Source of the DNA: Lingula anatina
Lineage: Eukaryota > Brachiopoda > Lingulata > Lingulida > Lingulidae
Assembly (NCBI RefSeq): GCF_001039355.2
Contig: NW_019775780.1
Span: 601,775 to 665,774 of the forward strand
DNA: 64,000 bases
Direction: 5' to 3'
Shown here piece after piece: positions 14,701-25,560 of this stretch (position 1 is its first letter; each line of letters starts with the position of its first letter). The translations under genes were made by a program, and so were the position numbers. The notes under the pieces were generated by a model. The model did no database searches, was not told where the DNA came from, and worked only from the letters and a program-made list of their open reading frames with translations.

Positions 14701-17700
14701 ATTATTCTGGGAATACAAAAATTAATGATTTCAATTTGAAAAACAATCAGCTGATGTGAACTGCACAGTAGTGCTCTTGTAGCTGTAGTGATCATTGCTT
14801 TATTTTTGACCTTCAGTTACGCAGCTCCTTCAGTAAAGCATTCTCTCGAAAGAAAAACAAGAACGGGTCTGTATCTGATGTGGAGCCTGACACAGCCAGC
14901 ATGCGGTCAGCGGACTCGGTGCCCAACTCCCCCATGGTGTCCACTCACATGCCCCACGGGATCCACATGATCAATGGACCAAACACTCCCGTCACACCCT
15001 CGCTGTCTGCCTCTGGGTAAGATTACTTAATGTTTTGTAACTGGAATAGGTTCAGATTTAGCTTCAGCTTTCATTTTATCTGCATACAATTTAAATACAC
15101 AGAATTTAGTTCAAGTTAAAATTTTACACTCAATAGAGGTATGAAGATAATCAGAAATTTTACCTTTATGAATTTTAAAAAGAATTCTTGATAAAGACTA
15201 ATTTTATTATTGGCTTTTTTCTAGTATGATAACTTGCCAGGTTCAAATGTATATCTTACCAAGAAACACTATTTTAATGGCCCAGTATTTTTTGTTTTAG
15301 TCTATATGATGGCATTGATGGAGCAGCATCTGGTGAATCTGTTGTCAAATTAAAGAAGCAATTGCGTGAGAAGGATATGAAACTAACAGATATTCAGCTC
15401 GAGGCCTTGTCGTCTGCTCACCAGTTAGATCAACTCAGAGACACCATGAATAAGATGCGGGTACGGGATCTTTAGTTATTTATCATTCTCAACTAACCTT
15501 AGATGACATTACCCAGCCCCACCCACTCACTTTCCTCCTATGCTTTGTTTTCAAATGTTAATAATGAGAAAATGTAGAGGAGAGTTTCTGTCTTGTTTTC
15601 ATGTAGTGTTCCCCTGTTGTCACAATTATATTTAATCACAAAAATATTATAATGCCTGTTTGCAGCTGCTTTTACAGAGAATTCATAGGTTTAAATTATT
15701 TTGTTTACAACTAGCACCCTGAAAATTAAACTCAGATAAAGCATATTGCAGTTTTTCCAAAATGCCACTAATTATTTGTGAAGTTTTTATCTTAGAGTTT
15801 TGCAACAAAGTTTAGTCTGAAGTTTCACTTTCATCTTGTTCCCCTCAGGATGAGATGTCCTCACTGAAGGCTGATAATGACAGGTTGCAGCGGATGATGA
15901 ACAGCAAGTCATTGACCTCTTCTCAAAGCTCTGACCTGGAGCGAGAAAGAAGGAGCACAGGATCCCTAGACCGGGAGAGAAAGGTTGGGCTGGGACAGCA
16001 TCCCAGTCTGGAGATGCTGCTGTCCCAGGAAAGTCCTGATAAAACTGAGGGCAGGAAGATAGCCATAACTGTGCTACTCACACCTACTGGGGATATTGGG
16101 AAAGTAACAGAGGTATGAATGATACATATTGTTCATATTTTTTATCAGTATCCCAGTTAAATAACAGCTGCTGCTGAAGACTGAAAGATTTTATTTGTTT
16201 GGATTAATAAAACAAAGTAATTTTTACTAGCATTAGTTTATCAATTATTAAGAACTGCACAACAAGTACTGCGTTATGATATCACAAAAAGCAACTTTTA
16301 TGTAAGTTTTTGCATTAATTGATCAAGCACCAACTGTTATACTTCCAGGCCAGTAACCAGCCTGAGGTGGTGATAGGAGCCATCCCTGTCAGTGGGAAGA
16401 TGAAGTGGGATATGTTGGACTCCATAGTGAGGAGAATGTTCAGAGAATATGTGCTGAGAGTGGATCCTGTCACCAACCTTGGCCTTAATGCTGAAAGTGT
16501 ACTGGCTTATCATATAGGAGAAATCACAAGAACAAAAGGTAGGGTTTTTAATATTTTATTGTCTGCTTGTTTGTATCCATACATAGCTGTGCTAAGAACC
16601 TTTTCTAATCATCTTGGATTGATTTCTGTGTCTGTTTGTCACATTTACTTTATGTTTATGAAGTAGGAATAAAGAAAAGGAATCGTAACATATTTATAAG
16701 GGTTGATGTGTGCAGCTCATTCTACATTCTTTACCCAAACATTCTCTTTTGCAGGAAACAATACAAATGAAAGCAACCACAAGTAGCTAAAAGAATCTGA
16801 TCTATGGTTTCTTGTATGTTAATATTGACTTTCTGTTCATCTTCAGATTCTGGGCTGCCTGAATTACTGCCCTGTGGCTACTTGGTGGGGGATACTACCA
16901 CTATACAGATTAGTTTGAGAGGTGGGTATATTTACAAGGGACATGCATTCAGATAAATCAAAGGCAATGAAATATTTGTCAGTGAAAAGATACACTGTGT
17001 ATATATTTCTTCTTACATGTTGAAAAGAATTGTACCTGCTGAGCTGAAATATTTGTATATTTCACCTCTTTTTTAATGGAATGATAATGAAAATGATAAT
17101 TTGACAGAATAGTTGTCTTTTTAATCAAGTCTTCAAACATTTTAATTCACTCTTATTATTATGTCTACTCTCCTAGGTGTCTACCAGAACAGTGTAGATG
17201 CGGCTGCTTTCGAGACCCTCATCCCAAAGTCCATCATGCAGCGCTATGTTTCGTTACTGCTGGAGCATCGCAGGATTATCTTGTGTGGCCCCAGCGGCAC
17301 GGGGAAGACGTATCTAGCTCAGAAAATGGCCGAACACTTGGTTATTAGGTGAGTGGCAAACAGGGTTTTGTCATTTTTAGCAGTAAACTAAAGAATGTTG
17401 TAATTCTAGACTAAGAAGGCCCTTTTCAAAGAAATTTTGTATGCAGAAAAGATATTAGAAATTGGTTGAAGTTGCAATTTGGTGTCCAATACAAATGTGG
17501 AGACAGTACTATAGAAATAAAAGCTGTTTTACCACATTTAACTAGATGATGTATACAAGTTTGTCATTATTTTGTTTTAATGTATTCTGTAATTATTCTA
17601 TGGAGCTAAACAAAATTATGAAGTCATGAAAAAGAATTTGTAAAAGCCCTTACTGTTACTTTACCTATTGATAACAAGTTGATTAAACATTTTCTCCCCA

Positions 17701-18799
17701 GATCAGGGAAAGAGTTGTCCATGGGTTCAATAGCCACCTTCAATGTTGACCACAAGTCCAGCAAAGAGCTGCGGCAATATCTGGCCAACATAGCTGACCA
17801 GTGTGAGAGCAGCAATGTGGGGGATTTGCCCAGTGTTATCATCCTGGATAACCTCCATAATGTCAGCTCACTGGGAGAGGTGTTCAATGGCTTCCTCAGC
17901 TGTAAATATCAGAAGTGGTGAGTAGCAGTTTGGATGGTTGTGCATGCACAAGTCTCTGTCTTTTGGCATATCCCTATGCAGACATGAGATTTTTCTGCAG
18001 AAAAGCGAAATTCCTCATTTTTTAAATTCAATTCTGATGTTTCCTGAGATTCGTCAAGGTTAGGTGTTGGGTCCCATGATAGATATTCATGTTTCATGTC
18101 TGCCTGTGTAATACTTTGCACTTATTCTGTGCTGAACTCCTGTGTGTCTGATTATTGTTGTATTTTAAGCAAGTATTTTCTGTTTCAGTCCATACATAAT
18201 AGGCACAATGAATCAGTCTACCTGCTCAACCACCAACCTCCAGCTTCACCACAACTTCAGGTAAGTACATATTGTAAGACGTGTGTGTGTTATCTGGTAA
18301 AAAGAATAATGCTTCTTAAGCTTAATTAATACAGTTAATTCAAGGAATATCATTTCAGTATCTTTGCTGTCTTTATATCTTCTTTTTTCTCCATGAAAAG
18401 CATTGCCAATTTTTTATCATATTCTAGGTGGGTCTTGTGTGCAAACCACATGGAACCAGTGAAAGGATTTCTGGGAAGGTATCTGAAGAGAAAACTAATT
18501 GAAGCAGAAGTTACTGGAATCCGCAACAATGACTTAGTTAAGATCATCGAATGGATGCCAAAAGTTTGGGCACACCTCAACAAGTTCTTAGAGACACACA
18601 GCTCTTCTGATGTAACAATAGGTATTCACTTGTTTTAGAATTCCCTATTTACACATATTGATTATTTATATTGATGCAAGAATTTTTAGATATCCAATAT
18701 GTTGATTCAACTAATTTAAGCCATATAAGGATTTTATTCCAAATAGTTTTTCCCATTGCATTTATGGTTTCTCATGCGTTCACACCTTAAAAATATTTC

Positions 18800-18835
<36 letters not shown>

Positions 18836-19577
18836 CCTTCTTGTTCCCAGGTCCTCGCCTGTTCCTGTCCTGTCCAATGGATGTCAATGGTTCCCAAGTG
18901 TGGTTCACAGATCTGTGGAACTACTCCATTGTACCCTACCTCCTGGAGGCTGTCAGAGAGGGGATACAGCTGTATGGGCGTCGTGCCCCCTGGGAAGACC
19001 CTGCAGAGTGGGTCATTGACAGTTACCCATGGTCAAAGAAAGATGATGGGGGAGATGGGCCGTCCTTGCTGAGACTGAGGCCTGAAGATGTTGGTTACGA
19101 CTCCCAGGGGTTGCCTGCAGGACAGAAGGCTCCCAAGAGTGCTGCTCAGAGTGAATCTGAGGGAGATCCATTAGTAAGTATAAAAAAACATAAGTTAGTT
19201 TGTTCTACTTGTTGATTTTCTGATACTTCTCATGATTGAATTAGAATTTGATGGCAGAGTTAGTGGTCAAACAGCTAGAGAATGGACTTGTGATTATTAA
19301 TCTTAAATTTGAAGGTTCTTCAAAACTCAATGAAAACTAAGTTTGTTGTGTTGATGAATAAGAGCAGCGCATCTTTAATACCGACTACTGAAGATGCTGA
19401 TAAGATATTTATGTCTCATAATTTCAGTTAAATATGTTGATGAGACTCCAAGAAGCTGCCAGTTACTCCAGTCCTCAGAGTCAGGACAGTGACTCCACCA
19501 GCCTGGACAGTCATAGCAGCAGTCTCAGCAGTGGAATCCAGGACATCTCCAATGCTACTGTAGAGTCCACAATATAA
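2719..19577 (+). CDS. NAV: Neuron navigator (NAV/UNC-53/sickie) homologue, 3' part, 15 exons
   Basis: C-terminal 841 residues of a neuron navigator, a microtubule/actin-linked AAA-type protein of axon guidance and cell migration; the N-terminal part lies upstream of the window. Exons: 2719-2802, 4568-4672, 6390-6537, 13999-14171, 14817-15016, 15301-15460, 15849-16112, 16349-16538, 16847-16921, 17177-17348, 17702-17917, 18189-18260, 18428-18621, 18851-19173, 19428-19577. All junctions are GT-AG and the phases join without a break. In order: a coiled coil starting HVVAAFEQSLSNMTSRLQ, a Ser-rich/poly-Lys linker, a second coiled coil (EKDMKLTDIQLEALSSAHQL, nearly identical to vertebrate NAVs), then the AAA module with Walker A GPSGTGKT (visible residues 504-511) and Walker B VIILDN (569-574). 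The C-terminal blocks WVLCANHMEPVKGFLGRYL, TDLWNYSIVPYLLEAVREG and YGRRAPWEDPAEWV are diagnostic. The stop is TAA at 19575. The family call is very secure; orthology to one vertebrate paralogue is not implied. Confidence 0.95.
2803..6389. other. NAV introns around exon 4568-4672
   Basis: Two introns (2803-4567 and 4673-6389), AT-rich, without further recognised exons. A C-rich run (about 18 bases, with one T) lies at 5508-5525. Short open frames here, such as 5252-5536 and the minus-strand 4791-4991, look like noise. Confidence 0.6.
10160..10510. promoter_or_regulatory. Candidate enhancer: dense homeodomain-type ATTA sites
   Basis: About 350 bp with many TAAT/ATTA cores, including TAATTAAG, TTAATTAGATTA, TTTAATTGATTGG and a palindrome at 10476-10498 with 9-bp arms ATTAACTGT/ACAGTTAAT around TAATT, which resembles HNF1/homeodomain sites. 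The clustering is visible; enhancer function is inference, since AT-rich introns produce such cores by chance. Confidence 0.3.
11512..12066. mobile_element. Foldback/MITE-like element with ~150-180 bp terminal inverted repeats
   Basis: Starts GAGCGCATTCTCAACG and ends with the exact reverse complement CGTTGAGAATGCGCTC. Inverted similarity continues inward for roughly 150-180 bp: left arm to about 11690, right arm from about 11915. The left arm carries an extra ~20-bp copy of a CACACGCCTCCC motif. The roughly 220-bp spacer has no transposase. The arms are clearly richer in G+C than the surrounding intron. The target duplication is uncertain; at most a short A-rich string is shared at the ends, so the superfamily cannot be assigned. 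Confidence 0.85.
17177..17917 (+). other. NAV: NAV AAA-domain core (Walker A and Walker B exons)
   Basis: Two consecutive exons carry the nucleotide-binding core. The first (17177-17348) ends with the P-loop GPSGTGKT and following helix YLAQKMAEHLV. The second (17702-17917) carries VIILDNLHNVSSLGEVFNG. The Walker B motif has Asp-Asn where classical AAA ATPases have Asp-Glu; vertebrate navigators as I know them have the same LDN, so this is a family trait and not damage here. Confidence 0.9.
18803..18834. repeat. (TA)n microsatellite in NAV intron near an acceptor
   Basis: TA run of about 16 units ending some 16 bases upstream of the acceptor AG at 18849-18850 for the exon starting 18851. It displaces much of the usual pyrimidine tract. 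Confidence 0.9.
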
Positions 19578-21262
19578 CAGACATAATACCAGACATCACT
19601 AGATCAGTATTGAACAGACAGGAGCAGTGACAGAAATGAAACACAAGACATTCTCAAATGTTTGTATAAACTGAACTGCCAGAAACTGATGAATATTTTG
19701 CTGTATAATCCTGCCAGGTGCCCATGCAAGTGAAATATGTGGTAGCAGTTTGGATGAAGCAGTTAGTGACTGTCCTACCAGTAACCATGGCACTGTTGAC
19801 GAAGTTTCAGTTACCATGGAAATAATTCTATTCAGTCTCCTTGGCCCAACTTTCAGGCTCAAGGTTAAAAACTGCATGCCTGACTGTGATTCATCAGTAC
19901 AATGCAGGAAACCAGTAACTTCACATGCACTTTATTAGTAGACTTGTGGATCATCAGTATAAACTGCAGATATTCAGCAAGGATGGTGTATGTGACACCA
20001 TATTTGCAATCTGAGCTAGTATTCAAGATTTTTGAACATGTAAGATAGATTTGCTTTGAGTGAAGTGTATGATTAAAATACAATGACAGTTATTTCACAT
20101 CTCAAAAGTAAATGTTCTTAGTGCCTGCAAGGGGAAATTCTTGCAGAGATCAAAGTCCCATATTTACAGAATCATGTTGAGAGAGGTGTTCTGTACAAAG
20201 TGTGTTTTTAAAGTGCACAAAATTGTGGAGAGAAAATGCAAACAGGAGTATTTAGTATCAAGTTTGTAAAAAAAGCAATGCAATGATACAGAATGTGCCA
20301 ACATCCTAAATATATAAGTTTTGGTGCTTTGTACAATAAATATTTACTAAAACAGAACATCTACACAGTTTTTATATACATTTCTGTGTGTAACTATGTA
20401 GCATATATGTTGATGTACACTTTGCTATGCAGGGATTCCAAAGCAATGTCACAGTAACTCATTCAGATTAAGTAAAAGCAGCAATAGCAGCTGTGTCTAC
20501 AGGGAGCAAGTCTTATCACACAGACTGAACTCCATCAGGCTGTATTTCTATGGGATATAGAATGCAGTTATCAAATAATAACAGTGAATATGTAGAATCA
20601 CGAAAAAAAACTTTGGATCAAAACAAGAAGTGATTATCATATGTTTTAATACAAAGATCAAAGCATAATTGAGCACACTGGATGTGACATTTATGTTGTG
20701 TATATTCTATTCTTTTTTATGTGTTTTATCACTTTGATCAGGATTCTTTTTAAAAAAACAAACCTGTAAGACATACAGGCAGTTAATGTAATTTGTTAAT
20801 ACATATTCCTGCAACAAAATGTTCACTTTTTTCCTAAATTTTTTATGTTGAGAAAAGAAATGAAGGAATGACATGTGATAGGAATAAGGAGAACTTGTAA
20901 AGCACACTTGATAAGATTGATCAAAATGCCTTGTTTTATTTATTGTACAGTGTAAGGTATTGTTTATTTATTTGTATGTGTACATACTGTGAAATGTATT
21001 TAGGTAGTTAGATGGTCTTATGTGGTATAATGTGTGATTTGGGGCGTAATATTTTTACTTTCAACTGTAATTACAAGTAATTATAAATTGGAGTGTGGTA
21101 AATTTTACCCATACATTATGTGCTTCCTAACACTACTAAGAAACCTGTAGATGCAGACTGCCAGAATTAACAGAAATTTGTTTAGATGTTGCATTAGAAA
21201 TGAAAAATCACATTACTTCATGCCCATCAAGTCTAAACCCAAATAAAGATGTTTTATTTTGT
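19578..21262 (+). other. NAV: NAV 3' UTR with polyadenylation signals
   Basis: No coding potential after the TAA stop. AATAAA hexamers lie at 20335-20340 and 21242-21247, the latter followed by a T/GT-rich stretch, so transcripts with UTRs of about 0.8 and 1.7 kb are plausible. The extent is inferred from signals only. Confidence 0.5.
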
Positions 21263-21539
21263 TCATTTAGAAAGATACAGCATAGTTCCTGTTGTGTTAT
21301 TTCTTACCTGAGAACTGAAATGGAGGAGTAATAGTATCTACGGTTGGGAATTCAGCACTGTTGACCTCAATCAGAAACCAATTCTCTGGATCCTTAGGCA
21401 ACCTTAATTGTGTTTAAAATATAAGGAGACAAAATGTCAATCTTTCCCAATAGCAACTTGGTCTAAAGAGAACATTTGAAATTTCTAAATCAATGAACCA
21501 GTTGTGTACCATTTCCTAACACATTAAATTGTACTTTTA

Positions 21540-22015
21540 GATAAAACATCTATTGAACAAAATTGCTGATGATCTCTCTGTCTTCAAAGTGCACTTGGAA
21601 TTTACAAACCAACAAAATTTTTGACTATTTTATATCATTGGATATCGCCTATAGTAACAAATTATCTTTGCTTAACGAGCAAATTTCTGACCATTTGAAA
21701 ACAGATATTACACTTGGACATCTAAAATCAATTGGTGATCAAAATTATCGTCTCAGCGTTCCTAATATAAGAATTGTGGAGAACTAAGGACTATTCTTGA
21801 AGATCTTTACTATTCAGATGACGTGTGTCTACTCTCCCACAGGTTCATACACCTAGAAATAAAAACAGAAGACCTTGCAAAAAATGCAAAGCAAATTGGA
21901 CTAAATGTCAACAAAAACAAGACAAAAATCATGAAGATAACAAGAATGAAGAGTGTTGTCTTATACAGTACCAGAAGGAGTTCACACACTAAGATTAAAA
22001 GTAATACAGATGCAC
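21540..22015 (+). mobile_element. Decayed LINE reverse-transcriptase fragment
   Basis: Reading from about 21783, the translation gives LRTILEDLYYSDDVCLLSHR followed by a stretch resembling KTEDLAKNAKQIGLNVNKNK and TKIMKI. This matches the catalytic region of non-LTR retrotransposon reverse transcriptases, usually LxDLxFADDxxLLSH then helix and K(T)K/M; the catalytic box here reads YSDD in place of FADD. The frame upstream (21563-21787) ends in a stop just before it, so the copy is broken and partial. No endonuclease or 3' tail is seen nearby. Confidence 0.7.
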
Positions 22016-22830
22016 ACTAGTAGACATAGACAAGTATTAATACATAAATTACATCAAATTTTCCCATCACGCTGAAGATGTTAAATATCATAATATCTGT
22101 CTATCAAGACTTTTTTAAAAACATACGTATGAATTTTTCACTTCTGTGTAACGTTTCAGTAAGTAAAACGTTCAGAAAAGGTGCAAAAACAGCAATGGCA
22201 AATTTCAATTTGCATTTGAATTGTTTTTTTTAAAAGGCTCAGGTAAAATGACAGACGTTTGATAAAGTAACTGTTTTCATCCGGTTTCAGAAAAAAAATG
22301 GAAAAACAGGATTTTCACACGAAATCGAATTTTTCTCAAAGAAATATAAGGTAGAAGGTTCAGCAAGGCGCAAAAGCTGTTGGCTAAAATTAATTACATA
22401 ATATAGGATGGTATCATTCTGTTTCGTTTATTTATTTACGGTGCACACCCATCTAACCAGAGAATTATATTAGAATCTGTGAATAACTGTTTAAGTATTA
22501 CGTTTACTGTAAATCCTTTATTTTATATTATTTCATTACACACACGAATCTATCAAATCATTTAAATTGCAAAGTCTGTAGTTAGCCGTATGGTTGTAAA
22601 TCCGGTAATAGTCCAACTCATACGCTTTGCAGGTGCAATACTGCATTCGAATAAAATTTGAAACAGTGTCTACTTCCACTAATGCCTCGATATCTTTAGA
22701 AACCTTTTTCATTTAATTGATTATTAACGAAAATAGCACTTATCTACAAGCATCACCACTAGTCGCTTACATGGAGTTTACTTGCAAAGCACATAACGTG
22801 CGGCGCGTGAAGTACGTAAAAACTACTTAG
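22016..22830. other. Intergenic stretch upstream of the kinase gene
   Basis: AT-rich sequence between the reverse-transcriptase fragment and the kinase promoter. I see no gene, no clear repeat and no splice-linked exon in it. Confidence 0.4.
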
Positions 22831-22991
22831 GCCAATATTTTTTCCATTGTTGACGTCATATTTTGCTGTTCCACGTCATAAAATCTAGTATCCAGACAAC
22901 CGTTGCGCCGGAGGCGGTTGTGAATGAACGAAGTGTGAGCTTATGAAAATAACGCCAAGAAAGCAAATTTCGTAGACTATTAAGTTTATGT
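22831..22991 (+). promoter_or_regulatory. Kinase-gene promoter with CCAAT box, CRE and UPRE-like site
   Basis: Upstream of the kinase start there is GCCAAT at 22831-22836, a perfect palindromic CRE (TGACGTCA) at 22851-22858 and CCACGTCA at 22871-22878. The last is the reverse complement of the TGACGTGG core used by XBP1/ATF6-type bZIP factors. All lie within 165 bp of the predicted ATG. The sites are visible; stress or cAMP control is inference. Confidence 0.45.
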
Positions 22992-24992
22992 ATGATCATG
23001 TCAACACGGGTAAGTGCTCCACATTTTCACAAACATTTCCAAATGAAAATATCAATTGAGAACATAAGCCATGTTTCAAAAATTTCACCTAAGGTGAAGA
23101 TCTAGACTATGTTTCCGTACAATATTTTATACAAGACGATTAAAATCAGCTACATGTTACATGTAAGCACATCTTCTGTCTGTTTTCAGACTCAAAGAAA
23201 CGAAACATCCATGTTGAGCCGTTTTCGCAATTTCATATCTTTGGCCGCAGGACTTTTTGTTTGTGGTAAGTGAGGCAGTTTATTAGGGTGTTGATCTTTT
23301 TACTAGGCAAAATGATTGTGGATAAATGTGTGCAAAAAGAGAATAAAATGAGATATAAATCCCTTGAACATTAGCGTGTAAGGAACCGTTCGTAAGTCTA
23401 TATGTAGAAGAAAATCGACATTTGACAAGTGGATATTTTTACATCAAAATTACGTTATGGAGGTCAACAGGAATTCGTCAACATGAGGTTTTTCAAATAT
23501 TTGTTTGTTTTATTCCATAAGTGGGAAGAAATCCACAGAGTACTCCTCAAAGCCGTTCAAATGGCAGAAAAAAGAGAAAAGGCGAAAGAAAGGTAAGGCG
23601 ATTATTGAAATATTTACGATATCGCATTAGTGCATAAATAATCTCCTCCGTTTAGTTGAAATGCGATAATATTTTTTCTGAATTTTTTCCTTCTTTCACT
23701 TTCTCCTTTTTTTTTTTTTTCATTTCTATGTTTCTTTCTTTTTTGTCTTTTCTTTTCTTTTCTTTTCTTTTTTTCTTTTGTTTCTTTTTATCTTTTTTCC
23801 TTTCTTTTATTTCTTCAACTAGTCATTTGACCCTATCAATCAACCCAACTCAAATGACAGTGGGTTTGATAAGGAATATGAAGGTGGGTTTGGATTGCGA
23901 ATTAACTTTTGCATAATTCGATTTAAATACAAAGTATATTTCCATAAGACAATTTAAGCATGCAAATAAATAAATGAAGTCATTTATATGATTTTTGTGC
24001 TTTTTTAATTCATGGAATGGTTGCAACATTCTTCATTTGTCATTTCAGGTTTGAGACGCCGTGTAAAAAACGTTGCTGTGACAGACGAGAGGGATTCGCG
24101 CAAACTTTCAGTTGACGATGTCCCGAAATTCCTACCACTCAGTTGCCTCAATTTTCTGCGTAGAAGGGGTGTCTTGCTTGGGGCGGGCACATTTGGGAAA
24201 GTGTTTTTCGCCAAAGAAATGGTCTCTAGTTCCTTCGTCGCCGTTAAAGTATTTAACACAGTTGGCGACTTTGACAGCGCTGTGAGAGAGGCACGCATCA
24301 CAGCCGCCCTTAGTGAAACTGGGATTGTGCCCAAATTCATCGGACTAGTGGACCTAAGCAAAGCCAAGTTCCTAAAGAGAGGCATCAAAAAGGGTAAATA
24401 CCATGAAATAGGCATGGTGACACAGTTTGTGGGTGATCCTGTGAAACGAAAGCCTATCACCCTTAGCCAAGCACTGGCAACTCTGCCCAGACAGACATAC
24501 TTGGTCATGGACATCAGTCTTCTGCTCCGCTGGGCGAAACTGCTGTTTAAGTTGGCTGTTAAACTAGCCAAACTACACGAGCTTGGCCTGATATTTAATG
24601 ACCTGCACAACAAAAATGTCATTCTAAGTGGACCTATCGAAACAAACCCAGATATATACATTATCGATTTCGGGAAAGTTTCATTCACTGGATCTAAATT
24701 CTGGTATTCACATTACGTCGATCCATTGGAAAGGAACAAATATATGCTAAGATACCCGCAGCACGCCGTAGAAATCTGGGAAGGGCAGAGGTCCTCGACC
24801 AAGTCAGATGTGTTCAGCTTTGGTGCCATGTTGAAGAGCGCTCGTCTTGGTCAGATGCTCTGTCTAACCAGCTTGGTGGACGACTGTCTGGCAGTGCGAC
24901 CTCGGGAACGCCCCACAATGAGCGAAGTTGTGGAAAAACTAACGGTGCACCTTGCTGGACTAGAGAAACTTGAAGGCAAGGAGAAACTGTGA
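22992..24992 (+). CDS. Divergent eukaryotic-like protein kinase, 5 exons
   Basis: About 389 residues from exons 22992-23009, 23190-23265, 23522-23592, 23823-23883 and 24049-24992, all GT-AG and in frame. A start two codons later (22998) is equally possible. The N-terminus has a short hydrophobic segment (FISLAAGLFVCV) then a Ser/Lys/Arg-rich linker, so a membrane anchor or weak signal is possible. The kinase domain fills the last exon: glycine loop LLGAGTFGKVFFA, VAVKVF lysine, a Glu in REARITAAL, catalytic loop LIFNDLHNKNVIL, DFG in IDFGKV, KSDVFSFG and RPTM. The catalytic Asp and the metal-binding Asn and Asp are kept. HRD is replaced by FND and the loop Lys by His, so it is not a standard Ser/Thr or Tyr kinase subfamily. 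I cannot name an orthologue. AATAAA at 25398 and 25402 may end the transcript. Confidence 0.88.
23695..23822 (+). repeat. Long T/C-rich tract with TTTTC repeats before kinase exon 4
   Basis: About 128 bases almost free of purines, with a TTTTC pentamer array near 23745-23775, ending in TTCAACTAG, the acceptor of the exon at 23823. It acts as an exceptionally long polypyrimidine tract. Confidence 0.85.
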
Positions 24993-25560
24993 AATGCCGC
25001 GCATTAACTTGATAAAAATGACATGTTATATCTTTGCTCATCACGCACACATTAACATTAGTTTTTATGTGCCTAATGTCCATTTATGGAAGAAAAAAAG
25101 GGACCAAGTGTTGGAAAAAAACGCTTCCCCTACAGACGCTGTTCGCGTCTTCTTATGCACGGAACTACAGTAGCATTTGGTTGACCAACTGAGATAAACT
25201 TGATTGATTTCATATAACTTATATGGTTGCCCTTGGTAGTCTTCAAAGAAGAGATTGTTACATGTAACAAGTAAATATTTTCAGTAGTTTGAGGTAGAAA
25301 ATATAAACACCATTTTCAATGCAAATTTAAGTGTGCGTCTCTCTCTCTCTCTCCCATTTAATATGCCAGTACATAGCAGTATTGGCCTGATGGTGTTAAT
25401 AAATAAAACAAAAAACAAAACGGTTTAGTTTGCAACACTAGTTCGTCTTCTTTTTCAAATTTCCATAATATGCAGTGTATAAACCATATACCATAATGAT
25501 GGCTAATACATTTAGCTATTCTTTAGCGTTTATATATCTAAACATTGGCACCAACTAGAT
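24993..25560. other. Kinase 3' UTR and short intergenic stretch
   Basis: No coding potential. It contains overlapping AATAAA signals at 25398-25407, a short CT run near 25339, and AT-rich sequence leading into LINE debris. Confidence 0.45.

Noticed and set aside
24005-24688. 227-codon minus-strand frame
   Set aside because: It is the antisense shadow of the kinase exon; the plus strand has all kinase motifs.
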